Shown one piece after another: positions 1 to 13,749 of a stretch of DNA of 64,000 nt (its first letter is position 1; the number at the start of each line of letters is the position of its first letter). The notes below the pieces were generated by a model, which saw only the letters and a list, made by a program, of their open reading frames with translations, was not told the origin of the DNA and did no database searches. The stretch is taken from contig NC_135497.1 in assembly GCF_052857255.1 (NCBI RefSeq), positions 347,712,799 to 347,776,798 on the forward strand, written 5' to 3'. Both the position numbers and the translations under genes were made by a program. Source of the stretch: Amblyomma americanum. Its lineage: Eukaryota > Arthropoda > Arachnida > Ixodida > Ixodidae.

Positions 1-1160
1 AGAAAAAGTTTACACCTTTCCCTCGTTCTCTTCTACGACATGTAAAATCGATGCTCGTGAATCTTGCTAGTTTTGATCTAAAACGATGTATCTCAATGAT
101 TTGAGCCGGAATACAAGTTTTCGCGCAGTTCTGAGAGAAAAAGTTTACACCTTTCTCTCGTGTACTCTTCGACGACTTGTAAAATCGATGCTCGTGAATA
201 TTGATAGTTTCGCTCTAAAACAATGAATCCCGTTGTTTTGAGCCGGAATACGAGTTTTCGCGCAGCTCTGAGAGAAAAAGTTTACACCTTTCTCTCGTCT
301 ACTCTTCGACGACTTGTAAAATCGATGCTCGTGAATCTTGATAGTTTCGCTCTAAAACAATGTATCCCGTTGTTTTGAGCCGGAATACAAGTCTTCACGC
401 AGTTCTGAGAGAAAAAGTTTACACCTTTCTCTCGTTCTCTTCGACGACATGTAAAATCGATGCTCGTGAATCTTGATAGTTTCGATCTAAAGCGATGTAT
501 CTCAATTATTTGAGCCGGAATACAAGTTTCCGCGCAGTTCTGAGAGAAAAAGTTTACACCTTTCTCTCGTCTACTCTTCGACGACTTGTTAAATCGATGC
601 TCGTGAATTTTGCTACTTTCGATCTAAAACGATGTATCCCGTTGTTTTGAGCCGGAATACAAGTTTTCGCGCAGTTCTGAGAGAAAAAGTTTACACCTTT
701 CTCTCGTCTACTCTTCGACGACTTGTTAAATCGATGCTCGTGAATTTTGCTACTTTCGATCTAAAACGATGTATCCCGTTGTTTTGAGCCGGAATACAAG
801 TTTTCGCGCAGTTCTGAGAGAAAAAGTTTACACCTTTCTCTCGTCTACTCTTCGACGACTTGTAAAATCGATGCTCGTTAATCTTGCTAGTTTCGATCTA
901 AAACAATGTATTCCGTTGTTTTGAGCCGGAATACAAGTTTTCGCGCAGTTCTGAGAGAAAAAGTTTACACCTTTTTCTCGTCACCTCTTCTACGCTTTGT
1001 AAATTCGATGCTCGTGAATCTTGCTAGTTTCAATCTAAAACGATGTATCCCGTTGTTTTGAGCCGGAATACAAGTTTTCGCGCACTTCTGAGAGAAAAAG
1101 ATTACACCTTTCTCTCGCCTACTCTTCGACGACTTGTAAAATCGATGCTCGTGAATCTTG

Positions 1161-4100
1161 CTAGTTTCGATCTAAAACGATGTATTCCGTTGTTTTGAGC
1201 CGGAATACAAGTTTTCGCGCTGTTCTGAGAGAAAAATTTACACCTTTCTCTCGTCTACTCTTCGTCGCCTTGTAAAATCGATGCTCGTGAATATTGATAG
1301 TTTCGCTCCAAAACGATGTATCCCGTTGTTTTGAGCCGGAATACAAGTCTTCACGCAGTTCTGAGAGAAAACGTTTACACCTTTCTCTCGTCTACTATTC
1401 GACAACTTGTAAAATCGATGCTCGTGAATCTTGCTAGTTTCGATCTGAAACGATGTATCCCGTTGTTTTGAGCCGGAATACAAATTTTTGCGCAGTTCTG
1501 AGAGAAAAAGTTTACACCTTTCTCTCGTTCTCTTCGACGACATGTAAAATCAATGCTCGTGAATCTTGCCAGTTTCGATCTAAAGCGATGTATCTCAATT
1601 ATTTGAGCCAGAATACAAGTTTTCGCGCAGTTCTGAGAGAAAAAAATTACACCTTTCTCTCGTCTACTCTTCGGCGACTTGTTAAATCGATGCTCGTGAA
1701 TCTTGCCAGTTTCGATCTAAAATGATGTATTCCGTTGTTTTGAGCCGGAATACAAGTTTTTGCGCAGTTCTGAGAGAAAAATTTACACCTTTCTCTCGTC
1801 TACTCTTCGTCGACTTGTAAAATCGATGCTCGTTAATCTTGCTAGTTTCGATCTAAAACGATGTCCCCTGTTGTTTTGAGCCGGAATACAAGTTTTCTCG
1901 CAGTCCCGAGAGAAAAAGTTTACACGTTTCTCTCGTCTACTCTTCGACTTCTTGAACAAACAGCGCGAACAAAGACGAGCACAAAAGACAAGAAAGCGAA
2001 CGACACGGCGCTGTGTCTTTTGTGCTCGTCTTTGTTCGCGCTGTTTGTTCAAGATGCTTAACCAACTAGCCCGCCAAAACGTGTTAATACTCTTCGACGA
2101 CTTCTGAAATCGATGCACGTGAATTTTGCTAGTTTCGATCTAAAACGATGTATCCCGTTGTTTTGAGCCGGAATACAAGTTTTCGCGCAGTTCTGAGAGA
2201 AAAAGTTTACACCTTTCTCTGGTCTACTCTTCGACGACTTGTAAAATTGATGCTCGCGAATTTTGCTTTTCTTGATCTAAAACGATGTATCCCGTTGTTT
2301 TGAGCCGCAATACAAGTTTTTGCGCAGTTCTGAGAGAAAAAGTTTACACCTTTCCCTCGTTCTCTTCTACGACATGTAAAATCGATGCTCGTGAATCTTG
2401 CTAGTTTTGATCTAAAACGATGTATCTCAATGATTTGAGCCGGAATACAAGTTTTCGCGCAGTTCTGAGAGAAAAAGTTTACACCTTTCTCTCGTGTACT
2501 CTTCGACGACTTGTAAAATCGATGCTCGTGAATATTGATAGTTTCGCTCTAAAACAATGAATCCGGTTGTTTTGAGCCGGAATACGAGTTTTCGCGCAGC
2601 TCTGAGAGAAAAAGTTTACACCTTTCTCTCGTCTACTCTTCGACGACTTGTAAAATCGATGCTCGTGAATCTTGATAGTTTCGCTCTAAAACAATGTATC
2701 CCGTTGTTTTGAGCCGGAATACAAGTCTTCACGCAGTTCTGAGAGAAAAAGTTTACACCTTTCTCTCGTTCTCTTCGACGACATGTAAAATCGATGCTCG
2801 TGAATCTTGATAGTTTCGATCTAAAGCGATGTATCTCAATTATTTGAGCCGGAATACAAGTTTCCGCGCAGTTCTGAGAGAAAAAGTTTACACCTTTCTC
2901 TCGTCTACTCTTCGACGACTTGTTAAATCGATGCTCGTGAATTTTGCTACTTTCGATCTAAAACGATGTATCCCGTTGTTTTGAGCCGGAATACAAGTTT
3001 TCGCGCAGTTCTGAGAGAAAAAGTTTACACCTTTCTCTCGTCTACTCTTCGACGACTTGTAAAATCGATGCTCGTTAATCTTGCTAGTTTCGATCTAAAA
3101 CGATGTATTCCGTTGTTTTGAGCCGGAATACAAGTTTTCGCGCAGTTCTGAGAGAAAAAGTTTACACCTTTTTCTCGTCACCTCTTCTACGCTTTGTAAA
3201 TTCGATGCTCGTGAATCTTGCTAGTTTCAATCTAAAACGATGTATCCCGTTGTTTTGAGCCGGAATACAAGTTTTCGCGCACTTCTGAGAGAAAAAGATT
3301 ACACCTTTCTCTCGCCTACTCTTCGACGACTTGTAAAATCGATGCTCGTGAATCTTGCTAGTTTCGATCTAAAACGATGTATTCCGTTGTTTTGAGCCGG
3401 AATACAAGTCTTCACGCAGTTCTGAGAGAAAAAGTTTACACCTTTCTCTCGTTCTCTTCGACGACATGTAAAATCGATGCTCGTGAATCTTGATAGTTTC
3501 GATCTAAAGCGATGTATCTCAATTATTTGAGCCGGAATACAAGTTTCCGCGCAGTTCTGAGAGAAAAAGTTTACACCTTTCTCTCGTCTACTCTTCGACG
3601 ACTTGTTAAATCGATGCTCGTGAATTTTGCTACTTTCGATCTAAAACGATGTATCCCGTTGTTTTGAGCCGGAATACAAGTTTTCGCGCAGTTCTGAGAG
3701 AAAAAGTTTACACCTTTCTCTCGTCTACTCTTCGACGACTTGTTAAATCGATGCTCGTGAATTTTGCTACTTTCGATCTAAAACGATGTATCCCGTTGTT
3801 TTGAGCCGGAATACAAGTTTTCGCGCAGTTCTGAGAGAAAAAGTTTACACCTTTCTCTCGTCTACTCTTCGACGACTTGTAAAATCGATGCTCGTTAATC
3901 TTGCTAGTTTCGATCTAAAACAATGTATTCCGTTGTTTTGAGCCGGAATACAAGTTTTCGCGCAGTTCTGAGAGAAAAAGTTTACACCTTTTTCTCGTCA
4001 CCTCTTCTACGCTTTGTAAATTCGATGCTCGTGAATCTTGCTAGTTTCAATCTAAAACGATGTATCCCGTTGTTTTGAGCCGGAATACAAGTTTTCGCGC

Positions 4101-4177
4101 ACTTCTGAGAGAAAAAGATTACACCTTTCTCTCGCCTACTCTTCGACGACTTGTAAAATCGATGCTCGTGAATCTTG
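1161..4177. repeat. Higher-order repeat unit, 3017 bp (22-monomer class)
   Basis: A diagnostic variant monomer (gctgttctgagag followed by cttcgtcgcc) marks unit starts at 1161, 4178, 6512, 8697, 10746, 13750, 17708, 20713, 23333, 26338 and 29206. This first unit spans 22 monomer-lengths and includes one fold-back insertion at 1949-2087. The following interval to 6511 repeats its early part, including the insertion at 4966-5104. Unit lengths are not constant, and they differ by near-multiples of the monomer, as expected if unequal exchange adds or removes whole monomers. Confidence 0.85.
1949..2087. mobile_element. Fold-back insertion in satellite monomer, copy 1
   Basis: A 139-bp non-satellite segment interrupts a monomer. 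It is flanked on both sides by tactcttcgac (1938-1948 and 2088-2098), an 11-bp direct repeat that occurs once in the empty monomer, seen for example near 12617-12627. The insert is a near-complete hairpin: 1951-1990 and 2014-2053 are perfect 40-bp inverted repeats around a 23-nt loop, followed by a 34-bp tail (2054-2087) containing ttaaccaactagcccgcc. It has no coding capacity. The duplicated target and the empty site support transposition into the satellite, probably by a non-autonomous fold-back element. The family name is not known to me. Confidence 0.85.
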
Positions 4178-4965
4178 CTAGTTTCGATCTAAAACGATGT
4201 ATTCCGTTGTTTTGAGCCGGAATACAAGTTTTCGCGCTGTTCTGAGAGAAAAATTTACACCTTTCTCTCGTCTACTCTTCGTCGCCTTGTAAAATCGATG
4301 CTCGTGAATATTGATAGTTTCGCTCCAAAACGATGTATCCCGTTGTTTTGAGCCGGAATACAAGTCTTCACGCAGTTCTGAGAGAAAACGTTTACACCTT
4401 TCTCTCGTCTACTATTCGACAACTTGTAAAATCGATGCTCGTGAATCTTGCTAGTTTCGATCTGAAACGATGTATCCCGTTGTTTTGAGCCGGAATACAA
4501 ATTTTTGCGCAGTTCTGAGAGAAAAAGTTTACACCTTTCTCTCGTTCTCTTCGACGACATGTAAAATCAATGCTCGTGAATCTTGCCAGTTTCGATCTAA
4601 AGCGATGTATCTCAATTATTTGAGCCAGAATACAAGTTTTCGCGCAGTTCTGAGAGAAAAAAATTACACCTTTCTCTCGTCTACTCTTCGGCGACTTGTT
4701 AAATCGATGCTCGTGAATCTTGCCAGTTTCGATCTAAAATGATGTATTCCGTTGTTTTGAGCCGGAATACAAGTTTTTGCGCAGTTCTGAGAGAAAAATT
4801 TACACCTTTCTCTCGTCTACTCTTCGTCGACTTGTAAAATCGATGCTCGTTAATCTTGCTAGTTTCGATCTAAAACGATGTCCCCTGTTGTTTTGAGCCG
4901 GAATACAAGTTTTCTCGCAGTCCCGAGAGAAAAAGTTTACACGTTTCTCTCGTCTACTCTTCGAC

Positions 4966-5104
4966 TTCTTGAACAAACAGCGCGAACAAAGACGAGCACA
5001 AAAGACAAGAAAGCGAACGACACGGCGCTGTGTCTTTTGTGCTCGTCTTTGTTCGCGCTGTTTGTTCAAGATGCTTAACCAACTAGCCCGCCAAAACGTG
5101 TTAA
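4966..5104. mobile_element. Fold-back insertion in satellite monomer, copy 2
   Basis: The insert, its flanking 11-bp repeats (4955-4965, 5105-5115) and its neighbouring monomers match copy 1 at an exact 3017-bp offset. It is therefore best read as the same insertion copied by array amplification, not a new transposition. Confidence 0.85.
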
Positions 5105-6511
5105 TACTCTTCGACGACTTCTGAAATCGATGCACGTGAATTTTGCTAGTTTCGATCTAAAACGATGTATCCCGTTGTTTTGAGCCGGAATACAAGTTTT
5201 CGCGCAGTTCTGAGAGAAAAAGTTTACACCTTTCTCTGGTCTACTCTTCGACGACTTGTAAAATTGATGCTCGCGAATTTTGCTTTTCTTGATCTAAAAC
5301 GATGTATCCCGTTGTTTTGAGCCGCAATACAAGTTTTTGCGCAGTTCTGAGAGAAAAAGTTTACACCTTTCCCTCGTTCTCTTCTACGACATGTAAAATC
5401 GATGCTCGTGAATCTTGCTAGTTTTGATCTAAAACGATGTATCTCAATGATTTGAGCCGGAATACAAGTTTTCGCGCAGTTCTGAGAGAAAAAGTTTACA
5501 CCTTTCTCTCGTGTACTCTTCGACGACTTGTAAAATCGATGCTCGTGAATATTGATAGTTTCGCTCTAAAACAATGAATCCGGTTGTTTTGAGCCGGAAT
5601 ACGAGTTTTCGCGCAGCTCTGAGAGAAAAAGTTTACACCTTTCTCTCGTCTACTCTTCGACGACTTGTAAAATCGATGCTCGTGAATCTTGATAGTTTCG
5701 CTCTAAAACAATGTATCCCGTTGTTTTGAGCCGGAATACAAGTCTTCACGCAGTTCTGAGAGAAAACGTTTACACCTTTCTCTCGTCTACTATTCGACAA
5801 CTTGTAAAATCGATGCTCGTGAATCTTGCTAGTTTCGATCTAAAACGATGTATCCCGTTGTTTTGAGCCGGAATACAAATTTTTGCGCAGTTCTGAGAGA
5901 AAAAGTTTACACCTTTCTCTCGTTCTCTTCGACGACATGTAAAATCAATGCTCGTGAATCTTGCCAGTTTCGATCTAAAGCGATGTATCTCAATTATTTG
6001 AGCCAGAATACAAGTTTTCGCGCAGTTCTGAGAGAAAAAAATTACACCTTTCTCTCGTCTACTCTTCGGCGACTTGTTAAATCGATGCTCGTGAATTTTG
6101 CTACTTTCGATCTAAAACGATGTATCCCGTTGTTTTGAGCCGGAATACAAGTTTTCGCGCAGTTCTGAGAGAAAAAGTTTACACCTTTCTCTCGTCTACT
6201 CTTCGACGACTTGTAAAATCGATGCTCGTTAATCTTGCTAGTTTCGATCTAAAACGATGTATTCCGTTGTTTTGAGCCGGAATACAAGTTTTCGCGCAGT
6301 TCTGAGAGAAAAAGTTTACACCTTTTTCTCGTCACCTCTTCTACGCTTTGTAAATTCGATGCTCGTGAATCTTGCTAGTTTCAATCTAAAACGATGTATC
6401 CCGTTGTTTTGAGCCGGAATACAAGTTTTCGCGCAGTTCTGAGAGAAAAAGATTACACCTTTCTCTCGCCTACTCTTCGACGACTTGTAAAATCGATGCT
6501 CGTGAATCTTG

Positions 6512-9500
6512 CTAGTTTCGATCTAAAACGATGTATTCCGTTGTTTTGAGCCGGAATACAAGTTTTCGCGCTGTTCTGAGAGAAAAATTTACACCTTTCT
6601 CTCGTCTACTCTTCGTCGCCTTGTAAAATCGATGCTCGTGAATCTTGATAGTTTCGCTCCAAAACGATGTATCCCGTTGTTTTGAGCCGGAATACAAGTC
6701 TTCACGCAGTTCTGAGAGAAAACGTTTACACCTTTCTCTCGTCTACTATTCGACAACTTGTAAAATCGATGCTCGTGAATCTTGCTAGTTTCGATCTAAA
6801 ACGATGTATCCCGTTGTTTTGAGCCGGAATACAAATTTTTGCGCAGTTCTGAGAGAAAAAGTTTACACCTTTCTCTCGTTCTCTTCGACGACATGTAAAA
6901 TCAATGCTCGTGAATCTTGCCATTTTCGATCTAAAGCGATGTATCTCAATTATTTGAGCCAGAATACAAGTTTTCGCGCAGTTCTGAGAGAAAAAAATTA
7001 CACCTTTCTCTCGTCTACTCTTCGGCGACTTGTTAAATCGATGCTCGTGAATCTTGCTAGTTTCGATCTAAAATGATGTATTCCGTTGTTTTGAGCCGGA
7101 ATACAAGTTTTCGCGCAGTTCTGAGAGAAAAAGTTTACACCTATCTCTCGTCTACTCTTCGACGACTTGTAAAATCGATGCTCGTTAACTGTGCTAGTTT
7201 CGATCTAAAACGATGTATCCCGTTGTTTTGAGCCGGAATACAAGTTTTCGCACAGTTCTGAGAGAAAAAGTTTACACCTTTCTCTCGTCTACTCTTCGTC
7301 GACTTGTAAAATCGATGCTCGTTAATCTTGCTAGTTTCGATCGAAAACGATGTATCCCGTTGTTTTGAGCCGGAATACAAGTCTTCACGCAGTTCTGAGA
7401 GAAAACGTTTACACCTTTCTCTCGTCTACTCTTCGACAACTTGTAAAATCGATGCTCGTGAATCTTGCTAGTTTCGATCTAAAACGATGTATTCCGTTGT
7501 TTTGAGCCGGAATACAAATTTTTGCGCAGTTCTGAGAGAAAAAGTTTACACCTTTCTCTCGTTCTCTTCGACGACATGTAAAATCGAGGCTCGTGAATCT
7601 TGCTAGTTTCGATCTAAAGCGATGTATCTCAATTATTTGAGCCGGAATACAAGTTTTCGCGCAGTTCTGAGAGAAAAAGTTTACAGCTTTCTCTCGTCTA
7701 CTCTTCGACGACTTGTTAAATCGATGCTCGTGAATTTTGCTACTTTCGATTTAAAACGATGTATCCCGTTGTTTTGAGCCGGAATACAAGTTTTCGCGCA
7801 GTTCTGAGAGAAAAAGTTTACACCTTTCTCTCGTCTACTCTTCGACGACTTTTAAATTTGATGCTCGTGAATTTTGCTAGTTTCGATCTAAAACGATGTA
7901 TCCCGTTGTTTTGAGCTGGAATACAAGTTTTCGCGCAGTTCTGAGAGAAAAAGTTTACACCTTTCTCTCGTCTACTCTTCGACGACTTGTAAAATCGATG
8001 CTCGTTAATCTTGCTAGTTTCAATCTAAAACGATGTATTCCGTTCTTTTGAGCCGGAATACAAGTCTTCACGCAGTTCTGAGAGAAAAAGTTTACACCTT
8101 TCTCTCGTTCTCTTCGACGACATGTAAAATCGATGCTCGTGAATCTTGATAGTTTCGATCTAAAGCGATGTATCTCAATTATTTGAGCCGGAATACAAGT
8201 TTCCGCGCAGTTCTGAGAGAAAAAGTTTACACCTTTCTCTCGTCTACTCTTCGACGACTTGTTAAATCGATGCTCGTGAATTTTGCTACTTTCGATCTAA
8301 AACGATGTATCCCGTTGTTTTGAGCCGGAATACAAGTTTTCGCGCAGTTCTGAGAGAAAAAGTTTACACCTTTCTCTCGTCTACTCTTCGACGACTTGTA
8401 AAATCGATGCTCGTTAATCTTGCTAGTTTCGATCTAAAACGATGTATTCCGTTGTTTTGAGCCGGAATACAAGTTTTCGCGCAGTTCTGAGAGAAAAAGT
8501 TTACACCTTTTTCTCGTCACCTCTTCTACGCTTTGTAAATTCGATGCTCGTGAATCTTGCTAGTTTCAATCTAAAACGATGTATCCCGTTGTTTTGAGCC
8601 GGAATACAAGTTTTCGCGCAGTTCTGAGAGAAAAAGATTACACCTTTCTCTCGCCTACTCTTCGACGACTTGTAAAATCGATGCTCGTGAATCTTGCTAG
8701 TTTCGATCTAAAACGATGTATTCCGTTGTTTTGAGCCGGAATACAAGTTTTCGCGCTGTTCTGAGAGAAAAATTTACACCTTTCTCTCGTCTACTCTTCG
8801 TCGCCTTGTAAAATCGATGCTCGTGAATCTTGATAGTTTCGCTCCAAAACGATGTATCCCGTTGTTTTGAGCCGGAATACAAGTCTTCACGCAGTTCTGA
8901 GAGAAAACGTTTGCACCTTTCTCTCGTCTACTATTCGACAACTTGTAAAATCGATGCTCGTGAATCTTGCTAGTTTCGATCTAAAACGATGTATCCCGTT
9001 GTTTTGAGCCGGAATACAAATTTTTGCGCAGTTCTGAGAGAAAAAGTTTACACCTTTCTCTCGTTCTCTTCGACGACATGTAAAATCAATGCTCGTGAAT
9101 CTTGCCAGTTTCGATCTAAAGCGATGTATCTCAATTATTTGAGCCAGAATACAAGTTTTCGCGCAGTTCTGAGAGAAAAAAATTACACCTTTCTCTCGTC
9201 TACTCTTCGGCGACTTGTTAAATCGATGCTCGTGAATCTTGCTAGTTTCGATCTAAAATGATGTATTCCGTTGTTTTGAGCCGGAATACAAGTTTTCGCG
9301 CAGTTCTGAGAGAAAAAGTTTACACCTATCTCTCGTCTACTCTTCGACGACTTGTAAAATCGATGCTCGTTAACTGTGCTAGTTTCGATCTAAAACGATG
9401 TATCCCGTTGTTTTGAGCCGGAATACAAGTTTTCGCACAGTTCTGAGAGAAAAAGTTTACACCTTTCTCTCGTCTACTCTTCGTCGACTTGTAAAATCGA

Positions 9501-12500
9501 TGCTCGTTAATCTTGCTAGTTTCGATCTAAAACGATGTATCCCGTTGTTTTGAGCCGGAATACAAGTCTTCACGCAGTTCTGAGAGAAAACGTTTACACC
9601 TTTCTCTCGTCTACTCTTCGACAACTTGTAAAATCGATGCTCGTGAATCTTGCTAGTTTCGATCTAAAACGATGTATTCCGTTGTTTTGAGCCGGAATAC
9701 AAATTTTTGCGCAGTTCTGAGAGAAAAAGTTTACACCTTTCTCTCGTTCTCTTCGACGACATGTAAAATCGAGGCTCGTGAATCTTGCTAGTTTCGATCT
9801 AAAGCGATGTATCTCAATTATTTGAGCCGGAATACAAGTTTTCGCGCAGTTCTGAGAGAAAAAGTTTACAGCTTTCTCTCGTCTACTCTTCGACGACTTG
9901 TTAAATCGATGCTCGTGAATTTTGCTACTTTCGATTTAAAACGATGTATCCCGTTGTTTTGAGCCGGAATACAAGTTTTCGCGCAGTTCTGAGAGAAAAA
10001 GTTTACACCTTTCTCTCGTCTACTCTTCGACGACTTTTAAATTTGATGCTCGTGAATATTTCTAGTTTCGATCTAAAACGATGTATCCCGTTGTTTTGAG
10101 CTGGAATACAAGTTTTCGCGCAGTTCTGAGAGAAAAAGTTTACACCTTTCTCTCGTCTACTCTTCGACGACTTGTAAAATCGATGCTCGTTAATCTTGCT
10201 AGTTTCAATCTAAAACGATGTATTCCGTTCTTTTGAGCCGGAATACAAGTTCTCGCGCAGTTCTGAGAGAAAAATTTACACCTTTCTCTCGTCTATTCTG
10301 TGACGACTTGTAAAATCGATGCTCGTGAATCTTGATAGTTTCGATCTAAATCGATGTATCCCGTTGTTTTGAGCCGGAATACAAGTTTTCGCGCAGTTCT
10401 GAGAGAAAAAGTTTACACCTTTCTCTCGTCTACTCTTCGACGACTTGTAAAATCGATGCTCGTTAATCTTGCTAGTTTCGATCTAAAACGATGTATTCCG
10501 TTGTTTTGAGCCGGAATACAAGTTTTCGCGCAGTTCTGAGAGAAAAAGTTTACACCTTTTTCTCGTCACCTCTTCTACGCTTTGTAAATTCGATGCTCGT
10601 GAATCTTGCTAGTTTCAATCTAAAACGATGTATCCCGTTGTTTTGAGCCGGAATACAAGTTTTCGCGCAGTTCTGAGAGAAAAAGATTACACCTTTCTCT
10701 CGCCTACTCTTCGACGACTTGTAAAATCGATGCTCGTGAATCTTGCTAGTTTCGATCTAAAACGATGTATTCCGTTGTTTTGAGCCGGAATACAAGTTTT
10801 CGCGCTGTTCTGAGAGAAAAATTTACACCTTTCTCTCGTCTACTCTTCGTCGCCTTGTAAAATCGATGCTCGTGAATCTTGATAGTTTCGCTCCAAAACG
10901 ATGTATCCCGTTGTTTTGAGCCGGAATACAAGTCTTCACGCAGTTCTGAGAGAAAACGTTTGCACCTTTCTCTCGTCTACTATTCGACAACTTGTAAAAT
11001 CGATGCTCGTGAATCTTGCTAGTTTCGATCTAAAACGATGTATCCCGTTGTTTTGAGCCGGAATACAAATTTTTGCGCAGTTCTGAGAGAAAAAGTTTAC
11101 ACCTTTCTCTCGTTCTCTTCGACGACATGTAAAATCAATGCTCGTGAATCTTGCCAGTTTCGATCTAAAGCGATGTATCTCAATTATTTGAGCCAGAATA
11201 CAAGTTTTCGCGCAGTTCTGAGAGAAAAAAATTACACCTTTCTCTCGTCTACTCTTCGGCGACTTGTTAAATCGATGCTCGTGAATCTTGCTAGTTTCGA
11301 TCTAAAATGATGTATTCCGTTGTTTTGAGCCGGAATACAAGTTTTCGCGCAGTTCTGAGAGAAAAAGTTTACACCTATCTCTCGTCTACTCTTCGACGAC
11401 TTGTAAAATCGATGCTCGTTAACTGTGCTAGTTTCGATCTAAAACGATGTATCCCGTTGTTTTGAGCCGGAATACAAGTTTTCGCACAGTTCTGAGAGAA
11501 AAAGTTTACACCTTTCTCTCGTCTACTCTTCGTCGACTTGTAAAATCGATGCTCGTTAATCTTGCTAGTTTCGATCTAAAACGATGTATCCCGTTGTTTT
11601 GAGCCGGAATACAAGTCTTCACGCAGTTCTGAGAGAAAACGTTTACACCTTTCTCTCGTCTACTCTTCGACAACTTGTAAAATCGATGCTCGTGAATCTT
11701 GCTAGTTTCGATCTAAAACGATGTATTCCGTTGTTTTGAGCCGGAATACAAATTTTTGCGCAGTTCTGAGAGAAAAAGTTTACACCTTTCTCTCGTTCTC
11801 TTCGACGACATGTAAAATCGAGGCTCGTGAATCTTGCTAGTTTCGATCTAAAGCGATGTATCTCAATTATTTGAGCCGGAATACAAGTTTTCGCGCAGTT
11901 CTGAGAGAAAAAGTTTACAGCTTTCTCTCGTCTACTCTTCGACGACTTGTTAAATCGATGCTCGTGAATTTTGCTACTTTCGATTTAAAACGATGTATCC
12001 CGTTGTTTTGAGCCGGAATACAAGTTTTCGCGCAGTTCTGAGAGAAAAAGTTTACACCTTTCTCTCGTCTACTCTTCGACGACTTGTAAAATCGATGCTC
12101 GTTAATCTTGCTAGTTTCAATCTAAAACGATGTATTCCGTTCTTTTGAGCCGGAATACAAGTTCTCGCGCAGTTCTGAGAGAAAAATTTACACCTTTCTC
12201 TCGTCTATTCTGTGACGACTTGTAAAATCGATGCTCGTGAATCTTGATAGTTTCGATCTAAATCGATGTATCCCGTTGTTTTGAGCCGGAATACAAGTTT
12301 TCGCGCAGTTCTGAGAGAAAACGTTTACACCTTTCTCTCGTCTACTCTTCGACAACTTGTAAAATCGATGCTCGTTAATCTTGCTAGTTTCGATCTAAAA
12401 CGATGTATTCCATTGTTTTGAGCCGGAATACAAGTTTTCGCGCAGTTCTGAGAGAAAAAGTTTACACCTTTTTCTCGTCTACTCTTCGACGACTTGTAAA

Positions 12501-13749
12501 ATCGATGCTCGTGAATCTTGCTAGTTTCGATCTAAAACGATGTATCCCGTTGTTTTGAGCCGAAATACAAGTTTTCTCGCAGTCTCGAGAGAAAAAGTTT
12601 ACACGTTTCTCTCGTCTACTCTTCGACGACTTGTGAAATCGATGCACGTGAATTTTGCTAGTTTCGATCTAAAACGATGTATCCCGTTGTTTTGAGCCGG
12701 AATACAAGTTTTCGCGCAGTTCTGAGAGAAAAAGTTTACACCTTTCTCTCGTCTACTCTTCGACGACTTGTAAAATTGATGCTCGCGAATTTTGCTTGTC
12801 TTGATCTAAAACGATGTATCCCGTTGTTTTGAGCCGCAATACAAGTTTTTGCGCAGTTCTGAGAGAAAAAGTTTACACCTTTCCCTCGTTCTCTTCTACG
12901 ACATGTAAAATCGATGCTCGTGAATCTTGCTAGTTTTGATCTAAAACGATGTATCTCAATGATTTGAGCCGGAATACAAGTTTTCGCGCAGTTCTGAAAG
13001 AAAAAGTTTACACCTTTCTCTCGTGTACTCTTCGACGACTTGTAAAATCGATGCTCGTGAATATTGATAGTTTCGCTCTAAAACAATGAATCCCGTTGTT
13101 TTGAGCCGGAATACGAGTTTTCGCGCAGCTCTGAGAGAAAAAGTTTACACCTTTCTCTCGTCTACTCTTCGACGACTTGTAAAATCGATGCTCGTGAATC
13201 TTGATAGTTTCGCTCTAAAACAATGTATCCCGTTGTTTTGAGCCGGAATACAAGTCTTCACGCAGTTCTGAGAGAAAAAGTTTACACCTTTCTCTCGTTC
13301 TCTTCGACGACATGTAAAATCGATGCTCGTGAATCTTGATAGTTTCGATCTAAAGCGATGTATCTCAATTATTTGAGCCGGAATACAAGTTTCCGCGCAG
13401 TTCTGAGAGAAAAAGTTTACACCTTTCTCTCGTCTACTCTTCGACGACTTGTAAAATCGATGCTCGTTAATCTTGCTAGTTTCGATCTAAAACGATGTAT
13501 TCCGTTGTTTTGAGCCGGAATACAAGTTTTCGCGCAGTTCTGAGAGAAAAAGTTTACACCTTTTTCTCGTCACCTCTTCTACGCTTTGTAAATTCGATGC
13601 TCGTGAATCTTGCTAGTTTCAATCTAAAACGATGTATCCCGTTGTTTTGAGCCGGAATACAAGTTTTCGCGCAGTTCTGAGAGAAAAAGATTACACCTTT
13701 CTCTCGCCTACTCTTCGACGACTTGTAAAATCGATGCTCGTGAATCTTG
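6512..13749. repeat. Three higher-order units of 2185, 2049 and 3004 bp
   Basis: Diagnostic monomers at 6512, 8697 and 10746 open units that share a run with the markers ctcgttaactgtgc, aaatcgaggctcg and tttacagctttc. The first two units are close copies. The second lacks one monomer (2185 to 2049 bp, a difference of 136). The third continues into a different set of variants, including a tctattctgtgacg monomer at about 12201 and the uninterrupted form of the monomer that elsewhere carries the fold-back insertion, at about 12600. These units contain no insertion. Confidence 0.8.
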
